Shown: positions 25,368 to 32,141, counted from the first letter of the stretch. The stretch is DNA of 32,494 nt from Corynebacterium minutissimum (GCF_000805675.1 NZ_JSEF01000007.1:1-32494); one strand, 5' to 3'. Translations and numbers: made by a program. The notes: generated by a model not told the origin, from the letters alone.

Positions 25368-25792
25368 GCGTCTTTCGTGCGGAAGGTGACGGTGGTGGGG
25401 TTCTCCACCGTGCGGGAAACCGTGCAGTCTTTCTCGTGAGAAATGCGGACTAGGCGCTCAATCATGGACTGTGCTTGGCGGCCGGCGTCGGTTTCGGGGA
25501 AGCGGAGGGAGAACTCCACGTTGACCTCGCTCAGCCGTGAGGCGCCGTCTTCGTTGACGCGGGTGCCGTCCACGTGGACGTCGAAAAGCTCTGGCTCTGC
25601 GCGCCGCGAGGTGACCACATCGACGTCGACCGCCGAGCAGCCCGCGACCGCGGCGAGAAGTAGCTCCACTGGGCTCAAAAGCCCCTCGCCGCTTCCGAAC
25701 TCGAGGCTCGCCCCGTCAGCATTGGTTGCGCGGTAGTGGCCCGTATCTACGCGGGTGACATCGACTCCGTATTTCTTGGTGACTTCGCTCAT
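25364..25792 (-). CDS. OsmC family peroxide-stress protein
   Basis: The 142-residue protein fits the OsmC/Ohr superfamily. It has the two active-site Cys, Cys52 in AAVAGCSAVDV and Cys123 in HEKDCTVSRT, and the GLLSPVELLLAAVAG helix. These proteins reduce organic hydroperoxides through a Cys pair, and the VSRTVENPTTVTF C-terminus is closer to OsmC-like than to Ohr. ATG 25792 is chosen because homology begins at MSEVTKKYG and TAGGAT lies 7 bases upstream, suggesting a leaderless mRNA. ATG 25801 is an alternative. Confidence 0.88.
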   Translation of the reverse strand: MSEVTKKYGVDVTRVDTGHYRATNADGASLEFGSGEGLLSPVELLLAAVAGCSAVDVDVVTSRRAEPELFDVHVDGTRVNEDGASRLSEVNVEFSLRFPETDAGRQAQSMIERLVRISHEKDCTVSRTVENPTTVTFRTKDA

Positions 25793-25930
25793 GTCCGCCA
25801 TCCTAGTGACCGTTCGCAATTTAAAAAGAAATTAATATTGCGGCCACATGGGTGCAAACTGCGCAACATATCCTGTTCTTCGTCTCTTTCAATTCAATAA
25901 ATCCACCCCCTCACTTGTATAGGAAGAACT

Positions 25931-28171
25931 ATGACTACTCGCCGCCTTCTCGGCACTGTGCTCACCGTTTCGGTGGCCGGAACCTTCTTGGTTGCTCCTG
26001 CTTCTGCTGATGAACCAAAGGAGGGCATGGGCTCACGCTTCACCATCGGCGTGCTGCCGGATACCCAGTTCTACTCCCGTTACTCCACCCCGGAGACCGG
26101 CAACTTGGCTCAGGCGCGCTACGGCAGCGAGCCTTATGCTGCGCAGACCGAATGGCTGGTGAAGAACCAGAAGGCCCTCAACATGGACTTCGCTACCCAC
26201 CTGGGTGACGTAGTGGACCAGCCGGACGTCGACGGCGAGTGGAAGGTCGCTGACAAGGCCATGAAGGTCCTCGATGATTCCGACCTGAACTACTCCATCC
26301 TGCCGGGCAACCACGACATGATTGAGGATGCCTCGGCGCACCCGTACAACAAGTACTTCAGCGCCGAGCGCGCCAAGGACGCCAACCCGGATACCTTCCA
26401 GGAGCGCCACACCGCGGTTAACAATGACTCTGAGTACCACATTTTTGAGGCTGAGGGCCAGAAGTACCTGGTCTTGGCGCTCGCCTGGCGCGCGGATGAC
26501 GAAGCGCTCGAGTGGGCCCAGGGCGTTCTCGACGCGCACCCGGACCTGCCGGTCATCCTCACCAGCCACGAGGTTCTCAACATCGATGGCGCCGGTGAAG
26601 TCTTCTACTCTGAGGACTACGGCCAGGGTCTGTGGGACAAGTTCATCAAGAAGAATGACCAGATCTTCCTCACCATGGGCGGCCACCACCACGGCGCGGG
26701 CTACCGCGTGGACAAGAACGATGCAGGCCACGACGTTATCGGCATCCTGCAGGACTACCAGATGGCTTACCAGGGCGGTAACGGTCTGCTCGGCGTGCTC
26801 GAGTTCGACCTGAGCGGCAATGAGCTGGAGATGACTGCCCTGTCCCCATGGGTCGCGCAGAAGCCGGCAAAGGAGCTCACGCAGTTCGACAAGCTCATCC
26901 TCGACGGCAAGGGCGATAGCTACCACGTGCCGCTTAACTTCAAGGAGCGCTTCGCCGATTTCGCTCCGGAGTGGACCATCGGCGATGAGGACGACGCTGA
27001 CTTGGGCAAGAAGGCCCGCGACATCGTTGAGGAAGGCTACACCCCGTACACCATCCCGGAGGACCAGCTTCCGGAGGGCCCGAATGACTTCGTGAAGTCT
27101 GACAAGACCGTCTTCCACTGGCGCCCAGGCCAGACCAAGGACAAGGAAGGCAAGCAGCTTGCCGACGGCGACGTGGCCACCGAAGGCGCTGTCATTCCGG
27201 ATGCCTTCGGTGCTGATGGTGCCGGTGACCTCGTTCGCGAAGGCGGCCCGTCCAATGAGGGCGAGCGCATCACTTACGCCAAGGATCACCACCCGCTGTC
27301 CTCCGACTCTGGTTCCCTCTACTGGTCCGACCCGGCTGGTCAGGCCGAAATGGCGGAGTTCCGCTCCAAGGAAGGTGCTGAAATCAACAAGGTCGATACC
27401 TCCGAGGGCTACACCTTCGAGTCCTTCGTGAAAATTCCGAAGGACTTCAACGGCTCTGAGCACGGCTGGGGCAGTGCGCTTTCCCGCGACTCCAGCATCG
27501 CTGAGCTTGTCGACGGCTCCGACGACACCGACCCCACCGTCATGTTCGGCATCTCCAACCTCCGTGAGCTGCGCTGGTGGGCGGAGCCCAAGGAAGGTGA
27601 AGGCTCCACTGTTTGGTCCCACGAGGTGCCCACCGATGAGTGGATGCACATCGCCGTGGTGAACAAGCCGGATTCCGACACCGTGGAGATGTTCATCAAC
27701 GGTGCACCCATCCTGCGCAACGCCAAGGGCGCTGAGGGCTTGCTCCCGCGCGACCTGCAGTGGGTCATGGGCGCTGGCTTTGATAACCTCAAGCCGCAGG
27801 ACCCGTGGTACGGCTGGATTGGTGAGACCCGCCTGACCCAGGGCGTTCTGGACTCCGACGAGTGGCTCACCGCCCGCCCTGCCGTGAAGGAAGAAGAGCC
27901 ATCCTCTTCCGCGACCACCTCCCCGTCTGAGTCGACTACCACTGAGCCGAGCAAGCCTTCTAAACCGACCAACACGAAGGAGCCTTCCGCTGGTGACATT
28001 GGCCAGGCCTTCTTCGCCGGCTCCAGCCACGGCGCGAAGATCATCCTCCCCATCGTCGCCGTCATCGCAGTCGTCGGCGGCGCTGCCTACGCCCTCATCC
28101 CGACCATCAACCAACTCTTCGGCCTCAACATCCCGCAGCCGAAGCTGCCTAAGATTCCGGGCCTGAACTAG
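25931..28171 (+). CDS. Secreted metallophosphoesterase with LamG-like domain and C-terminal anchor
   Basis: The 746-residue precursor has a signal peptide (1-26, cut after ASA). The calcineurin-like phosphoesterase domain (about 35-310) shows VLPDTQFYS (Asp44), GDVVDQ (92-97), GNHD (126-129), LTSHE and GGHHHG, the metal-binding set. A second region (about 440-650), with SGSLYWSD, FVKIPKDF, ELRWWAEP and MFINGAPILRN, resembles a concanavalin-like (LamG) sugar-binding fold. A Ser/Thr/Pro linker, one membrane segment (about 695-718) and a short tail follow. No LPxTG motif is seen. It probably acts on phosphoesters at the cell surface; the substrate is unknown. AGGAAGA before the ATG is a good ribosome-binding site, and a strong terminator follows. 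Confidence 0.87.
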   Translation: MTTRRLLGTVLTVSVAGTFLVAPASADEPKEGMGSRFTIGVLPDTQFYSRYSTPETGNLAQARYGSEPYAAQTEWLVKNQKALNMDFATHLGDVVDQPDVDGEWKVADKAMKVLDDSDLNYSILPGNHDMIEDASAHPYNKYFSAERAKDANPDTFQERHTAVNNDSEYHIFEAEGQKYLVLALAWRADDEALEWAQGVLDAHPDLPVILTSHEVLNIDGAGEVFYSEDYGQGLWDKFIKKNDQIFLTMGGHHHGAGYRVDKNDAGHDVIGILQDYQMAYQGGNGLLGVLEFDLSGNELEMTALSPWVAQKPAKELTQFDKLILDGKGDSYHVPLNFKERFADFAPEWTIGDEDDADLGKKARDIVEEGYTPYTIPEDQLPEGPNDFVKSDKTVFHWRPGQTKDKEGKQLADGDVATEGAVIPDAFGADGAGDLVREGGPSNEGERITYAKDHHPLSSDSGSLYWSDPAGQAEMAEFRSKEGAEINKVDTSEGYTFESFVKIPKDFNGSEHGWGSALSRDSSIAELVDGSDDTDPTVMFGISNLRELRWWAEPKEGEGSTVWSHEVPTDEWMHIAVVNKPDSDTVEMFINGAPILRNAKGAEGLLPRDLQWVMGAGFDNLKPQDPWYGWIGETRLTQGVLDSDEWLTARPAVKEEEPSSSATTSPSESTTTEPSKPSKPTNTKEPSAGDIGQAFFAGSSHGAKIILPIVAVIAVVGGAAYALIPTINQLFGLNIPQPKLPKIPGLN

Positions 28172-28187
28172 TCCCCGTTCACCCTCC

Positions 28188-28221
28188 ATCCCCCGTCTCG
28201 CACTGAGGCGGGGGATTTTTA
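28188..28221 (+). terminator. Terminator behind the phosphoesterase gene
   Basis: A 12-bp stem (28188-28199 with 28205-28216, one G-T wobble stable in plus-strand RNA) has a 5-base loop and is followed by TTTTTA. Confidence 0.9.
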
Positions 28222-28305
28222 CTGCACAGCAAGATTTCGGCCCCTATTTGTTAGAAACGTCGCTTGGAAGAACCGGCTCGACTGTGGGCCAAGGCGATCT
28301 GGTTA

Positions 28306-28334
28306 TGGACAAACCATTCTGGAATGAGTAGTAT
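28306..28334 (+). promoter_or_regulatory. Promoter of the TetR-type gene
   Basis: TGGACA (28306-28311), exactly 17 bases, and TAGTAT (28329-28334), with the ATG 7 bases further on. This is the best-formed promoter in the window and implies a leaderless mRNA. Confidence 0.65.
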
Positions 28335-28341
28335 GAAACTC

Positions 28342-28716
28342 ATGGGACGACCTCGTAAATTCAATGAAAAAGAAGTTCTCTCTGGCGCGATCACGTTGTT
28401 TGGCAGGAGCGGATTCAATGCAGTCTCAGTGGACGTGGTGGTCAATCAACTGGGGCTTAACCGGTCCAGCTTCTACAACCTCTATGGCTCAAAGCATGGA
28501 TTGTTTCGTGCTGCGGCAGAAACCGTGTGTGCTGAAGCTGAAGGCGGCCGAGTGTCGGATGCTGCACAGGACTTCGTGGTGGTGGCACTGGTTGAGGTGG
28601 CGCCAGTCAGTATGGATTTACGCGGGCTTATCCAGCGGGCTTATGAACTGTGTTTCACCGGCCCGGAATCGCTAGGGCAGCACGTGCTGGCCCGTGCACA
28701 AGGAACCGAACACTAA
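28342..28716 (+). CDS. Short TetR-type transcriptional regulator
   Basis: The 124-residue protein begins with GRPRKFNEKEVLSGAITLF and the TetR helix-turn-helix, AVSVDVVVNQLGLNRSSFYNLYGSKHGLF (about 28-56). Such proteins normally have 180-200 residues; here the ligand-binding part is only about 60 residues, so it may be truncated or a minimal form. Its likely target is its own promoter and the PH-like gene 11 bases downstream. ATG 28342 is chosen from the promoter geometry (TAGTAT 7 bases before). Earlier ATGs at 28324 and 28333 would lie inside or next to the -10 box. Confidence 0.75.
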   Translation: MGRPRKFNEKEVLSGAITLFGRSGFNAVSVDVVVNQLGLNRSSFYNLYGSKHGLFRAAAETVCAEAEGGRVSDAAQDFVVVALVEVAPVSMDLRGLIQRAYELCFTGPESLGQHVLARAQGTEH

Positions 28717-28727
28717 GGAGGACCATC

Positions 28728-29084
28728 ATGAACAACAAACTCACTCTGACAGACAAAGAGCTCGTCATCGAGCCGCTCGGGCTTGATAAGCTCTGGTCTT
28801 TGACCGGCAGCATCACGATTCCGTGGAACCACGTTCGTGGAGCTACTCATGACCCTGGAATGAAGCACGAGCCCAAAGGCCTTCGAGCACCGGGTCTGCG
28901 AGCCGGCCAAAAACTATCGGGCACGTTCCACTCTGATGGTGGACGCCAGTTCTGGAACATTAGCGGCTATGAGAACGCCGTTGTCATCGAGCTTAAAGAC
29001 GAGCATTTCGATCGGCTCATTTTGTCCTTGGATAACCCGACTGAATGTGTAGCGCGCATCAACGAAAAGGCTCAGGCCGTCTGA
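28728..29084 (+). CDS. PH-like domain small protein
   Basis: The 118-residue protein reads like a bacterial PH-fold domain: LTLTDKELVIEPLGLDKLWSL, SITIPWNHVRG, LRAGQKLSGTF, RQFWNISGYENAVVIEL, and a C-terminal helix with DNPTECVARINEKA. Such domains occur alone in many actinobacteria with unknown ligands. A perfect AAGGAGG lies 8 bases before the ATG. The gene is 11 bases behind the TetR-type regulator, so it is probably the regulated gene of a two-gene operon. Confidence 0.7.
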   Translation: MNNKLTLTDKELVIEPLGLDKLWSLTGSITIPWNHVRGATHDPGMKHEPKGLRAPGLRAGQKLSGTFHSDGGRQFWNISGYENAVVIELKDEHFDRLILSLDNPTECVARINEKAQAV

Positions 29085-29404
29085 GCCCGACGTGCCCCAG
29101 CGCCAATACTTGATGTCATTTACGGCAAATAGCAGGTGAAACCGCCGCGGCGAATTTTCGTCCACTATTCACGGTGAATGACACGTTTAGGCCGAACGGC
29201 TTTCGGTTCTGGAGTTAAAGTGCCCCAGGTTGTGTCCCCTCTACTCAGAGGGAACACAACCTGCGACACTTCAGGAATGAAGGAAAGTCAGAGAGAAAAT
29301 GAGCCGAAACCTAGGCTAAAAAGTGGTGAAAACCTTAACACCGAACCTGCATCGCCGAGGGGCGGGGTTTGTTGGGTTCGAGTGGTGTTCCGTGCTTGCT
29401 CCAA
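29085..29404. other. Non-coding region at the start of the accessory segment
   Basis: I see no supported gene in these 320 bases. A plus-strand frame crossing it (29178-29477) has no ribosome-binding site and runs antisense to the next gene. The only strong feature is the hairpin at 29218-29271. From here on base composition and gene density differ from the conserved block to the left. Confidence 0.5.
29218..29274 (-). terminator. Long hairpin between convergent genes
   Basis: Arms of 25 bases (29218-29242 and 29247-29271) pair with three imperfect positions around a 4-base loop. Two of the three become G-U pairs in minus-strand RNA, and the minus-strand flank reads CACTTTAACTC, so it probably ends the 29405-29716 transcript. 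The T-run is weak. A mobile-element remnant cannot be excluded. Confidence 0.5.
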
Positions 29405-29716
29405 TCAGCCTTTCGGTGGGGTAGAGTACTCTGAGGACTCAGCGGGGGTAACCGAATACCAGGTCACCGCTACGTAACCAGCAAAAGCGAAGACCAAAAC
29501 TAGCGGAACGAAGGTCCCTATAGCAATACAAACCGCAAGCAGGCCGACGGCCTTAAGGCCGCCTTTTGGCTCCGAAGACGACGCAATTAGTAGTGCTGTC
29601 GGAATGGCAGCGACGAAGAGAAGAGCTACTAGCAGAAGAAGAGGAGCATCGTTTAAATACCCCGCTGGCAAAGTTCCGACGCCCGCGCAAATCCACAGGA
29701 ATTTTCGTAGGCTCAT
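29405..29716 (-). CDS. Small multi-pass membrane protein
   Basis: The 103-residue protein has three hydrophobic segments (about 5-20, 24-46 and 55-85, the last possibly double) and a polar, Ser/Pro-rich C-terminal tail. I recognise no family. The ATG at 29716 has AGAGGA about 9 bases upstream; longer forms of the frame lack this. It lies 16 bases behind the broken hydrophobic-peptide gene (29733-30132) in the same direction. A toxin/immunity-like pair is conceivable from size and order, but nothing in the sequence proves it. Confidence 0.6.
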   Translation of the reverse strand: MSLRKFLWICAGVGTLPAGYLNDAPLLLLVALLFVAAIPTALLIASSSEPKGGLKAVGLLAVCIAIGTFVPLVLVFAFAGYVAVTWYSVTPAESSEYSTPPKG

Positions 29717-29732
29717 AGAACAGTTCCTCTCT

Positions 29733-30132
29733 TTACTCATTAGGTGCAGTCGCGACAGGAGCGATGTTGGCGCCAAGGATCGCCACAGCGAGGCTGAATG
29801 CACCGACTTTCTTGAGGGCAGTGGCGATCATTTGCTTGTTATTCATAATGACTTGAACGAGCTTAGCCTGCTGGGCTCCGGGAATACAGCCGGAGAGCAC
29901 ACTTGCGAGAGCCCACACAGCACTGTTCGGGTCCTCCCGCGTTTTGTAAAGACCGCGCCCCGATTCCTACCGCGCATCTGACCGCAGCAACGATGACGAG
30001 CGGTGCAACCCTAAGAGCTGTGCCGTTGTTGTGCTCAAGCGATTGAAGTTCGGTATCCAATTCATCCGCCGGTAGACCAGAAAGGTATTTAAACTCAGAA
30101 TTCAGCTGCTCATGGATGTCTTCGGTTGGGCT
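29733..30132 (-). pseudogene. Frameshifted small hydrophobic protein gene
   Basis: Two overlapping minus-strand frames read as halves of one protein. The first (30132 to about 29960) gives a polar, leader-like segment with ELDTELQSLEHNNG and a hydrophobic stretch, APLVIVAAVRCAVGIG. The second (to 29733) gives AVWALASVLSGCIPGAQQAK and ends in a hydrophobic helix, VGAFSLAVAILGANIAPVA. Removing one G from the GGGG run at 29958-29961 joins them into about 132 codons. The 5' end has no ATG or GTG; only a TTG (30060) is available. The gene is therefore shifted and probably truncated at its start, unless the shift is a sequencing error. A bacteriocin-like precursor is a guess only. Confidence 0.4.
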
Positions 30133-30210
30133 TCAGGGCCCGTTCAATTGGTCACGGAAGACCAACGACGGAGCTTATTTTTCTTGGGGAAGCAGCCAGT
30201 TTCAGTACAA

Positions 30211-30245
30211 AATGAAAGCCGGAACCTCATTTCGAGGTCCCGGCT
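30211..30245 (-). terminator. Hairpin terminator on the minus strand
   Basis: AGCCGGAACCTC (30217-30228) pairs with GAGGTCCCGGCT (30234-30245) around a 5-base loop. The one imperfect pair is G-U in minus-strand RNA, and the minus strand continues with TTTCATTTT. It lies between small minus-strand genes. Confidence 0.6.
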
Positions 30246-30281
30246 CTCGCACCGCTGGAGTTTTCCGAACACTTTCAAAAC

Positions 30282-30319
30282 GTTTTCCGAAAGACCCCAC
30301 TTCGGGGCTTTCGGAAAAC
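30282..30319 (-). terminator. Second minus-strand hairpin
   Basis: GTTTTCCGAAAG (30282-30293) is perfectly inverted at 30308-30319, with an inner CCCC/GGGG pairing after one bulged base. The minus strand continues with GTTTTGAAAG. GTTTTCCGAA is also repeated directly at 30260-30269, which suggests a small duplicated element. Confidence 0.5.
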
Positions 30320-30396
30320 TTCTCCACCTGCACCAACCCAGCCCCCTCGCGCACAGTGTTCCACGGCCTCGCCTAGAATGTTCCGTGCCACCGCGT

Positions 30397-30543
30397 TCAC
30401 CAGGTAAACCGCGCCTCCTGCCTTGCCAGCCACTCCGTTTGTCCAACCGACGCGGAACCGCCAGGATCATTCCCATACCATTCGATGAGGTACGCCAAAA
30501 GGTGACGCTTGAATCGAGTGTCGCTCGCTGTTTCGTTGAGCAT
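30397..30543 (-). CDS. Possible 48-residue ORF
   Basis: From ATG 30543 the frame gives a plausible small cytosolic protein (FKRHLLAYLIEWYGNDPGG followed by a charged end). GGTGA lies about 5 bases upstream. The frame extends further upstream to ATG 30642, but that part passes through the terminator at 30606-30648. Two hairpins lie downstream. No family is recognised, and it may be a remnant. Confidence 0.3.
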   Translation of the reverse strand: MLNETASDTRFKRHLLAYLIEWYGNDPGGSASVGQTEWLARQEARFTW

Positions 30544-30605
30544 GCTGTCACCAGAAAACGAAAGTACGCCGCGTTCGCGCTCCTCGTCGCGGTCTCCGCA
30601 GTGCC

Positions 30606-30648
30606 AAAATAAAACCCCATTCACGCCGAACTCGGTCAGCATGAATGG
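30606..30648. terminator. Terminator of the RSA-TGRFV repeat gene
   Basis: CCATTCA and TGAATGG form the outer stem (7 bp), and CCGA/TCGG pairs inside. On the minus strand GGTTTTATTTT follows, a strong T-run. On the plus strand AGTCTTTT follows. It lies about 45 bases beyond the stop of the minus-strand gene ending at 30692. Confidence 0.65.
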
Positions 30649-30653
30649 AGTCT

Positions 30654-30696
30654 TTTAGCCAGTCGTCTCCGTCAGGAGGCGACTTCTTCGGCTAAA
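30654..30696. repeat. Nested hairpin across a stop codon
   Basis: TTTAGCC/GGCTAAA (outer) and GTCGTCTCC/GGAGGCGAC (inner) form a two-part stem that includes the stop codon of the gene ending at 30692. It has no clear T-run, so it may stabilise the 3' end of the mRNA ahead of the terminator at 30606-30648. Confidence 0.5.
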
Positions 30697-30904
30697 CCCG
30701 CTGGCGGATAGTACCGCCGGGGTTTTCGTCGCCCCAACGCTTCGTGACGAAACGACCCGTCGTTGCGGATCGGGTCACGGGGCGATTATTGCTGGTTCCC
30801 TTTCCGACCCGTTCGGTCGTGGTCTTGTTAGGCCACCGCCCCTTAGCCGCGTTGGAAACGAACTTGCCTGTCTTTGCAGACCGATTCACACTGCGTCGAG
30901 CCAT
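30692..30904 (-). CDS. 70-residue basic protein with two RSA-TGRFV repeats
   Basis: The protein consists of two similar halves: NRSAKTGKFVSNAAKGRW (7-24) with TTTERV, and TRSATTGRFVTKRWGDEN (44-61) with GTIRQRV. Similar tiny basic RSxxTGxFV proteins are scattered in bacteria and phages under the label hypothetical; the function is unknown to me. The high Arg/Lys content suggests nucleic-acid binding. ATG 30904 has AGGAGG 8 bases upstream; longer versions of the frame are not supported. It is the third small gene in the minus-strand series behind the sigma-like factor, but a hairpin and a possible own promoter region separate it from them. Confidence 0.7.
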   Translation of the reverse strand: MARRSVNRSAKTGKFVSNAAKGRWPNKTTTERVGKGTSNNRPVTRSATTGRFVTKRWGDENPGGTIRQRV

Positions 30905-30941
30905 ATTTGACAACCTCCTAAGGAGTCTGACGAGAGTGAGC

Positions 30942-30967
30942 GCGTTTCGTGCTTGAAACGCTGTCAA
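30942..30967 (-). promoter_or_regulatory. -35-like box and inverted repeat before the repeat-protein gene
   Basis: On the minus strand TTGACA (30967-30962) is a perfect -35 hexamer. It is followed at once by GCGTTTC-AAGCAC-GAAACGC (30961-30942), a 7+6+7 inverted repeat that would fill the spacer. No good -10 hexamer is seen at 16-18 bases. A repressor site inside a promoter is plausible. Confidence 0.4.
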
Positions 30968-31024
30968 CTCAGTTAGACTCGGTGTATCACGTCCAAGTGG
31001 TGATCGAGACTAACCTCTCGTCTC

Positions 31025-31054
31025 AACGGGGTCGAGCTGCAACTCGGCCCCGTT
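31025..31054. terminator. Hairpin behind the 53-residue ORF
   Basis: AACGGGGTCGAG (31025-31036) pairs with CTCGGCCCCGTT (31043-31054), with one imperfect pair and a 6-base loop. It lies 16 bases beyond the stop at 31071 on the minus strand. No T-run follows, so it may be a weak or Rho-assisted terminator. Confidence 0.4.
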
Positions 31055-31070
31055 ACTCAGTCCTAGGCGG

Positions 31071-31232
31071 CTATCGTGAGAAATTCCCCTTTTTGCTGTT
31101 AGAAGCACGTTTTTCGGCAAGTTTCCTCGCCATTGTTGCTGTATGCTTATTCGACACTTTGGCCCTCATTTGGCGCACCTCTTGGGTGCCGAATGAGGAG
31201 CGTCCCAATGCCTCCCTGTAACGGTTCGTCAC
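31071..31232 (-). CDS. 53-residue basic ORF coupled to the sigma-like gene
   Basis: The frame begins with GTG 31232, which overlaps the sigma-like gene's TGA stop (GTGA, 4 bases). GGAGG lies 6 bases upstream, an ideal translational coupling. The product starts MTNRYREALGRSSFGTQEV and ends KRASNSKKGNFSR. It is strongly basic, probably helical in the middle (TMARKLAEKRAS), and has no membrane segment. It is not recognised as a known family. Its size, charge and coupling suggest a partner of the sigma-like factor, such as an RNA polymerase- or DNA-binding peptide, but that is inference. Confidence 0.6.
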   Translation of the reverse strand: MTNRYREALGRSSFGTQEVRQMRAKVSNKHTATMARKLAEKRASNSKKGNFSR

Positions 31233-31996
31233 GCCACGCCTCCTTCGTTCCTATGTTTTCGCGCTTTGGCTCGCACCCTTTCCAACGCCTTGTTTACACT
31301 GTGAGGAAACGTCTCGAGCCTGTCCGCAATCTCCCTCGCCGAAAGCCCGTCCGCACGCAGGCGGGCTACCTCTAACTCCTTATCCGAGAGTAACCCGGTT
31401 ATGTGGCGCAGTTCGTCGTCGAGTTCAAATTGGGTCTCCAACGGCATTTCGCGTGACGGCAGTTGGAGCAATTCATTTTCCTCAACTTCTTGGATGTAGC
31501 GTGCAGTCCTTTTGAGCTCCCTGGCGCGTCGCTTAAGCACCTTACATGCTTCCATTAAGCACCTGCCGACGAAGAAGGTCTTCAAACTTGCTCCGCCACT
31601 CGGTGACCACTTTCCTCCAACAAGCGCGTGTTCCCTGAACACAAGAACGGATTCCACGACGATGTCTTCAGCAATTTCTTCCACCTCATCTGGGGTAAGG
31701 AGGTCTAGACGGACGTCCTCGTCATTGGGAACGAAATCCAGCTTCTCACGGCATTTCGCTAGCAGTTCTTTCGTCATAATCCACTTCTTGATGCAGGCAA
31801 ACCCGTACCCCATGATCTCGATTTCAAAATCGTCGTAGTCTCTACCTTGGAAGCCTTGCTCTCGCAGAACTTCATAGAGCTCGCGGTCACCCGCGAGGCG
31901 TTCTGACTCATCTCTCGGCTTGGTGGTCTGCGTCCACGCGACGGTGGTTTTGCGCTTGTGCCGGCCCTCGTTGCGAAACCTGTCTAAGTCGCTCAC
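31229..31996 (-). CDS. Sigma-70-like RNA polymerase sigma factor
   Basis: The product has about 255 residues. The middle part (EDIVVESVLVFREHALVGG, WSPSGGASLKTFFVGRCLMEA) resembles sigma region 2. The C-terminus (LLSDKELEVARLRADGLSAREIADRLETFPHSVNKALERVRAKA) is a clear region-4 helix-turn-helix. I recall similar proteins with the FREHALVGG and GGASLKT signature in actinobacterial accessory regions. The frame is open much further upstream, but GTG 31996 is chosen: GGGAGG lies just before it and TAAACT (32028-32023, minus) gives a short leader. Starting upstream would overlap the divergent gene. It is followed by a translationally coupled 53-residue ORF. Confidence 0.7.
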   Translation of the reverse strand: MSDLDRFRNEGRHKRKTTVAWTQTTKPRDESERLAGDRELYEVLREQGFQGRDYDDFEIEIMGYGFACIKKWIMTKELLAKCREKLDFVPNDEDVRLDLLTPDEVEEIAEDIVVESVLVFREHALVGGKWSPSGGASLKTFFVGRCLMEACKVLKRRARELKRTARYIQEVEENELLQLPSREMPLETQFELDDELRHITGLLSDKELEVARLRADGLSAREIADRLETFPHSVNKALERVRAKARKHRNEGGVA

Positions 31997-32141
31997 GACC
32001 CTCCCTAACGTTATTGGAAGAGAGTTTATCTGCTGGATAGCCCTCTGGCTAAGACTGCCTCGCGAATCTACAGGGGCCGGTGCGGTTAGGGTTTTCGAAA
32101 CGTACAGTGTACAGAACTGTCCAATACGAGAAAGAGGAGCC
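31997..32141. promoter_or_regulatory. Divergent promoter region with palindromic operators
   Basis: On minus, TAAACT (32028-32023) is the candidate -10 box for the sigma-like gene. On plus, TACAGT (32103-32108) is the candidate -10 box for the 32142 gene. The latter is covered by GTACA-G-TGTAC (32102-32112), a perfect 5+1+5 palindrome, and overlaps the adjacent ACAG-AA-CTGT (32111-32120). This tandem arrangement looks like a repressor site. Confidence 0.5.

Noticed and set aside
26033..28189. Very long minus-strand frame opposite the phosphoesterase gene
   Set aside because: It is an antisense shadow; the plus-strand frame has signal peptide, catalytic motifs and ribosome-binding site.
29360..29385. 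GGTTCGAG as a tRNA T-arm or attachment site
   Set aside because: No acceptor, D or anticodon stems can be drawn around it.
29178..29477. Plus-strand frame of 99 codons
   Set aside because: No start signal; it crosses the 29218-29271 hairpin and runs antisense to the better supported membrane-protein gene.
30112..30612. Long plus-strand frame of 166 codons
   Set aside because: It has no ribosome-binding site, runs through two hairpins read as minus-strand terminators, and its amino-acid pattern does not look like a folded protein.
31163..31202. Hairpin CCTCATT...AATGAGG as a terminator of the sigma-like gene
   Set aside because: It has no T-run and lies inside the 53-residue ORF, so it is better explained as coding sequence.
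30949..31221. Plus-strand frame of 90 codons
   Set aside because: It is antisense to the 53-residue ORF and lacks a ribosome-binding site.
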